Below the pieces are notes generated by a model. The model worked only from the letters and a program-made list of their open reading frames with translations. It ran no database searches and was not told the DNA's origin. Both the position numbers and the translations under genes were made by a program. A stretch of DNA of 5,738 bases from Clostridiaceae bacterium (GTDB lineage: Bacteria; Bacillota; Clostridia; Saccharofermentanales; UBA5734), in contig JAAYBY010000078.1 in the NCBI GenBank assembly GCA_012729935.1, positions 1-5,738 on the forward strand. The letters are read 5' to 3'. The number at the start of each line of letters is the position of its first letter. The stretch's first letter is position 1. Below are positions 5,233 to 5,738 of the stretch, piece after piece.

Positions 5233-5738
5233 ACAATACATCAGGTCGTCGACAGCCTTTATAAACTGAGAGGCTGTTTCGTGTTGGTCAGGATCGTACA
5301 AAGCCGCACCAAGGCTGATGGACAGTCGATAAGCATTCTCTGAATGTGCCTGATGCTGGTCGAACGCGTTACGAATCCGGCTGATACACTGGCAAAGCTG
5401 CTCCTTATTGTCAACGTCCAGTAAAATGTAGAACTCATCACCACCGAATCGGGCAATAAGATCATCTTCCCGGACAACATGGCGAAGCAGATGTACAGCC
5501 TGAATGAGTGCCTCATCACCAACCACATGACCGTACTGGTCGTTGATTTTTTTAAATGAATCCAGATCAGCTACAATCAACGCGAACGGTTGACGGCTGC
5601 GCTTGATTTTGTTGAGCAGAATCCGGTCAAAGTGTCGTCGGTTATAGACACCCGTAAGGGGATCGGTATTGATCGACCGGTTTTGTATCCACAAGTAGAG
5701 AATCAGAATACCGACCATCATGGAAGACCAATTTAATA
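5215..5738 (-). CDS. Membrane-anchored GGDEF diguanylate cyclase, C-terminal part (5' end outside window)
   Basis: The frame stays open from the stop at 5215 to the right window edge, so the N-terminus is missing. An internal Met at 5721 has no ribosome site and starts in a membrane segment (MMVGILILYLWI), so it is not taken as the start. Counting from that Met, the GGDEF domain begins at NTDPLTGVYNRR (18-29). It has metal-binding Asp52, the substrate-binding KINDQYGH stretch (58-65), the GGDEF signature at 93-97 (nucleotides 5431-5445), and an RxxD inhibitory site (Arg84-Asp87) five residues before it. It should therefore be an active cyclase making c-di-GMP from two GTP, subject to product inhibition. 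The C-terminus ends at CEKNCR, shorter than the usual AK-x-x-GRN ending. A sensory domain and more membrane segments probably precede it. It converges on the FAH gene. Confidence 0.92.
   Translation of the reverse strand, partial: LNWSSMMVGILILYLWIQNRSINTDPLTGVYNRRHFDRILLNKIKRSRQPFALIVADLDSFKKINDQYGHVVGDEALIQAVHLLRHVVREDDLIARFGGDEFYILLDVDNKEQLCQCISRIRNAFDQHQAHSENAYRLSISLGAALYDPDQHETASQFIKAVDDLMYCEKNCR

Noticed and set aside
5259..5528. Minus-strand open frame of 89 codons in a second frame
   Set aside because: It overlaps the GGDEF domain coding sequence in another frame on the same strand and shows no motif.

Overview
The window reads as ordinary chromosome from a low-to-mid-GC Gram-positive bacterium, most likely a Bacillota member. 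The case rests on strong purine-rich Shine-Dalgarno sites (AGGAGG-type, good spacing), a GTG start paired with a perfect ribosome site, compact operon packing, and an Nfn-type flavoprotein pair typical of anaerobic or facultative Bacillota, Thermotogae and archaea. The genus cannot be named from sequence alone. I see no mobile element, phage gene, CRISPR array, rRNA or tRNA.

Layout: (1) 1-276 is a probable divergent regulatory region with a leftward promoter, a bulged hairpin and a rightward promoter. (2) 277-1308 (+) encodes a two-half CHAD-domain protein, a family that binds inorganic polyphosphate, with an odd cysteine-rich tail. (3) 1299-1823 (-) encodes a non-haem bacterial ferritin with all expected ferroxidase residues. 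These two genes converge and overlap by 10 bp. (4) 1824-2068 is a divergent promoter region between ferritin and the next operon. (5) 2069-2920, 2913-4355 and 4397-5167 (+) form a likely three-gene operon: nfnA and nfnB (NADH-dependent reduced ferredoxin:NADP+ oxidoreductase, the electron-bifurcating transhydrogenase) followed by a fumarylacetoacetate-hydrolase (FAH) family enzyme. (6) 5168-5214 is a short convergent gap carrying a hairpin that is an imperfect copy of a sequence at the end of the FAH gene. (7) 5215-5738 (-) is the C-terminal part of a membrane-anchored GGDEF diguanylate cyclase whose N-terminus lies outside the window.

How the genes may work together: NfnAB balances NADH, NADPH and reduced ferredoxin. 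The downstream FAH enzyme probably acts on a 2-oxo or beta-diketo acid, and why it travels with Nfn is not evident. CHAD and ferritin both concern storage polymers or minerals (polyphosphate, ferric oxyhydroxide), but their convergent arrangement does not make them an operon. The GGDEF protein would make c-di-GMP in response to an unseen sensory domain.

No clearly new system is visible. The items most worth a second look are the Nfn-FAH operon, the duplicated hairpin around the FAH and GGDEF gene ends, the bulged hairpin in the leader of the CHAD gene, and the CHAD cysteine tail.
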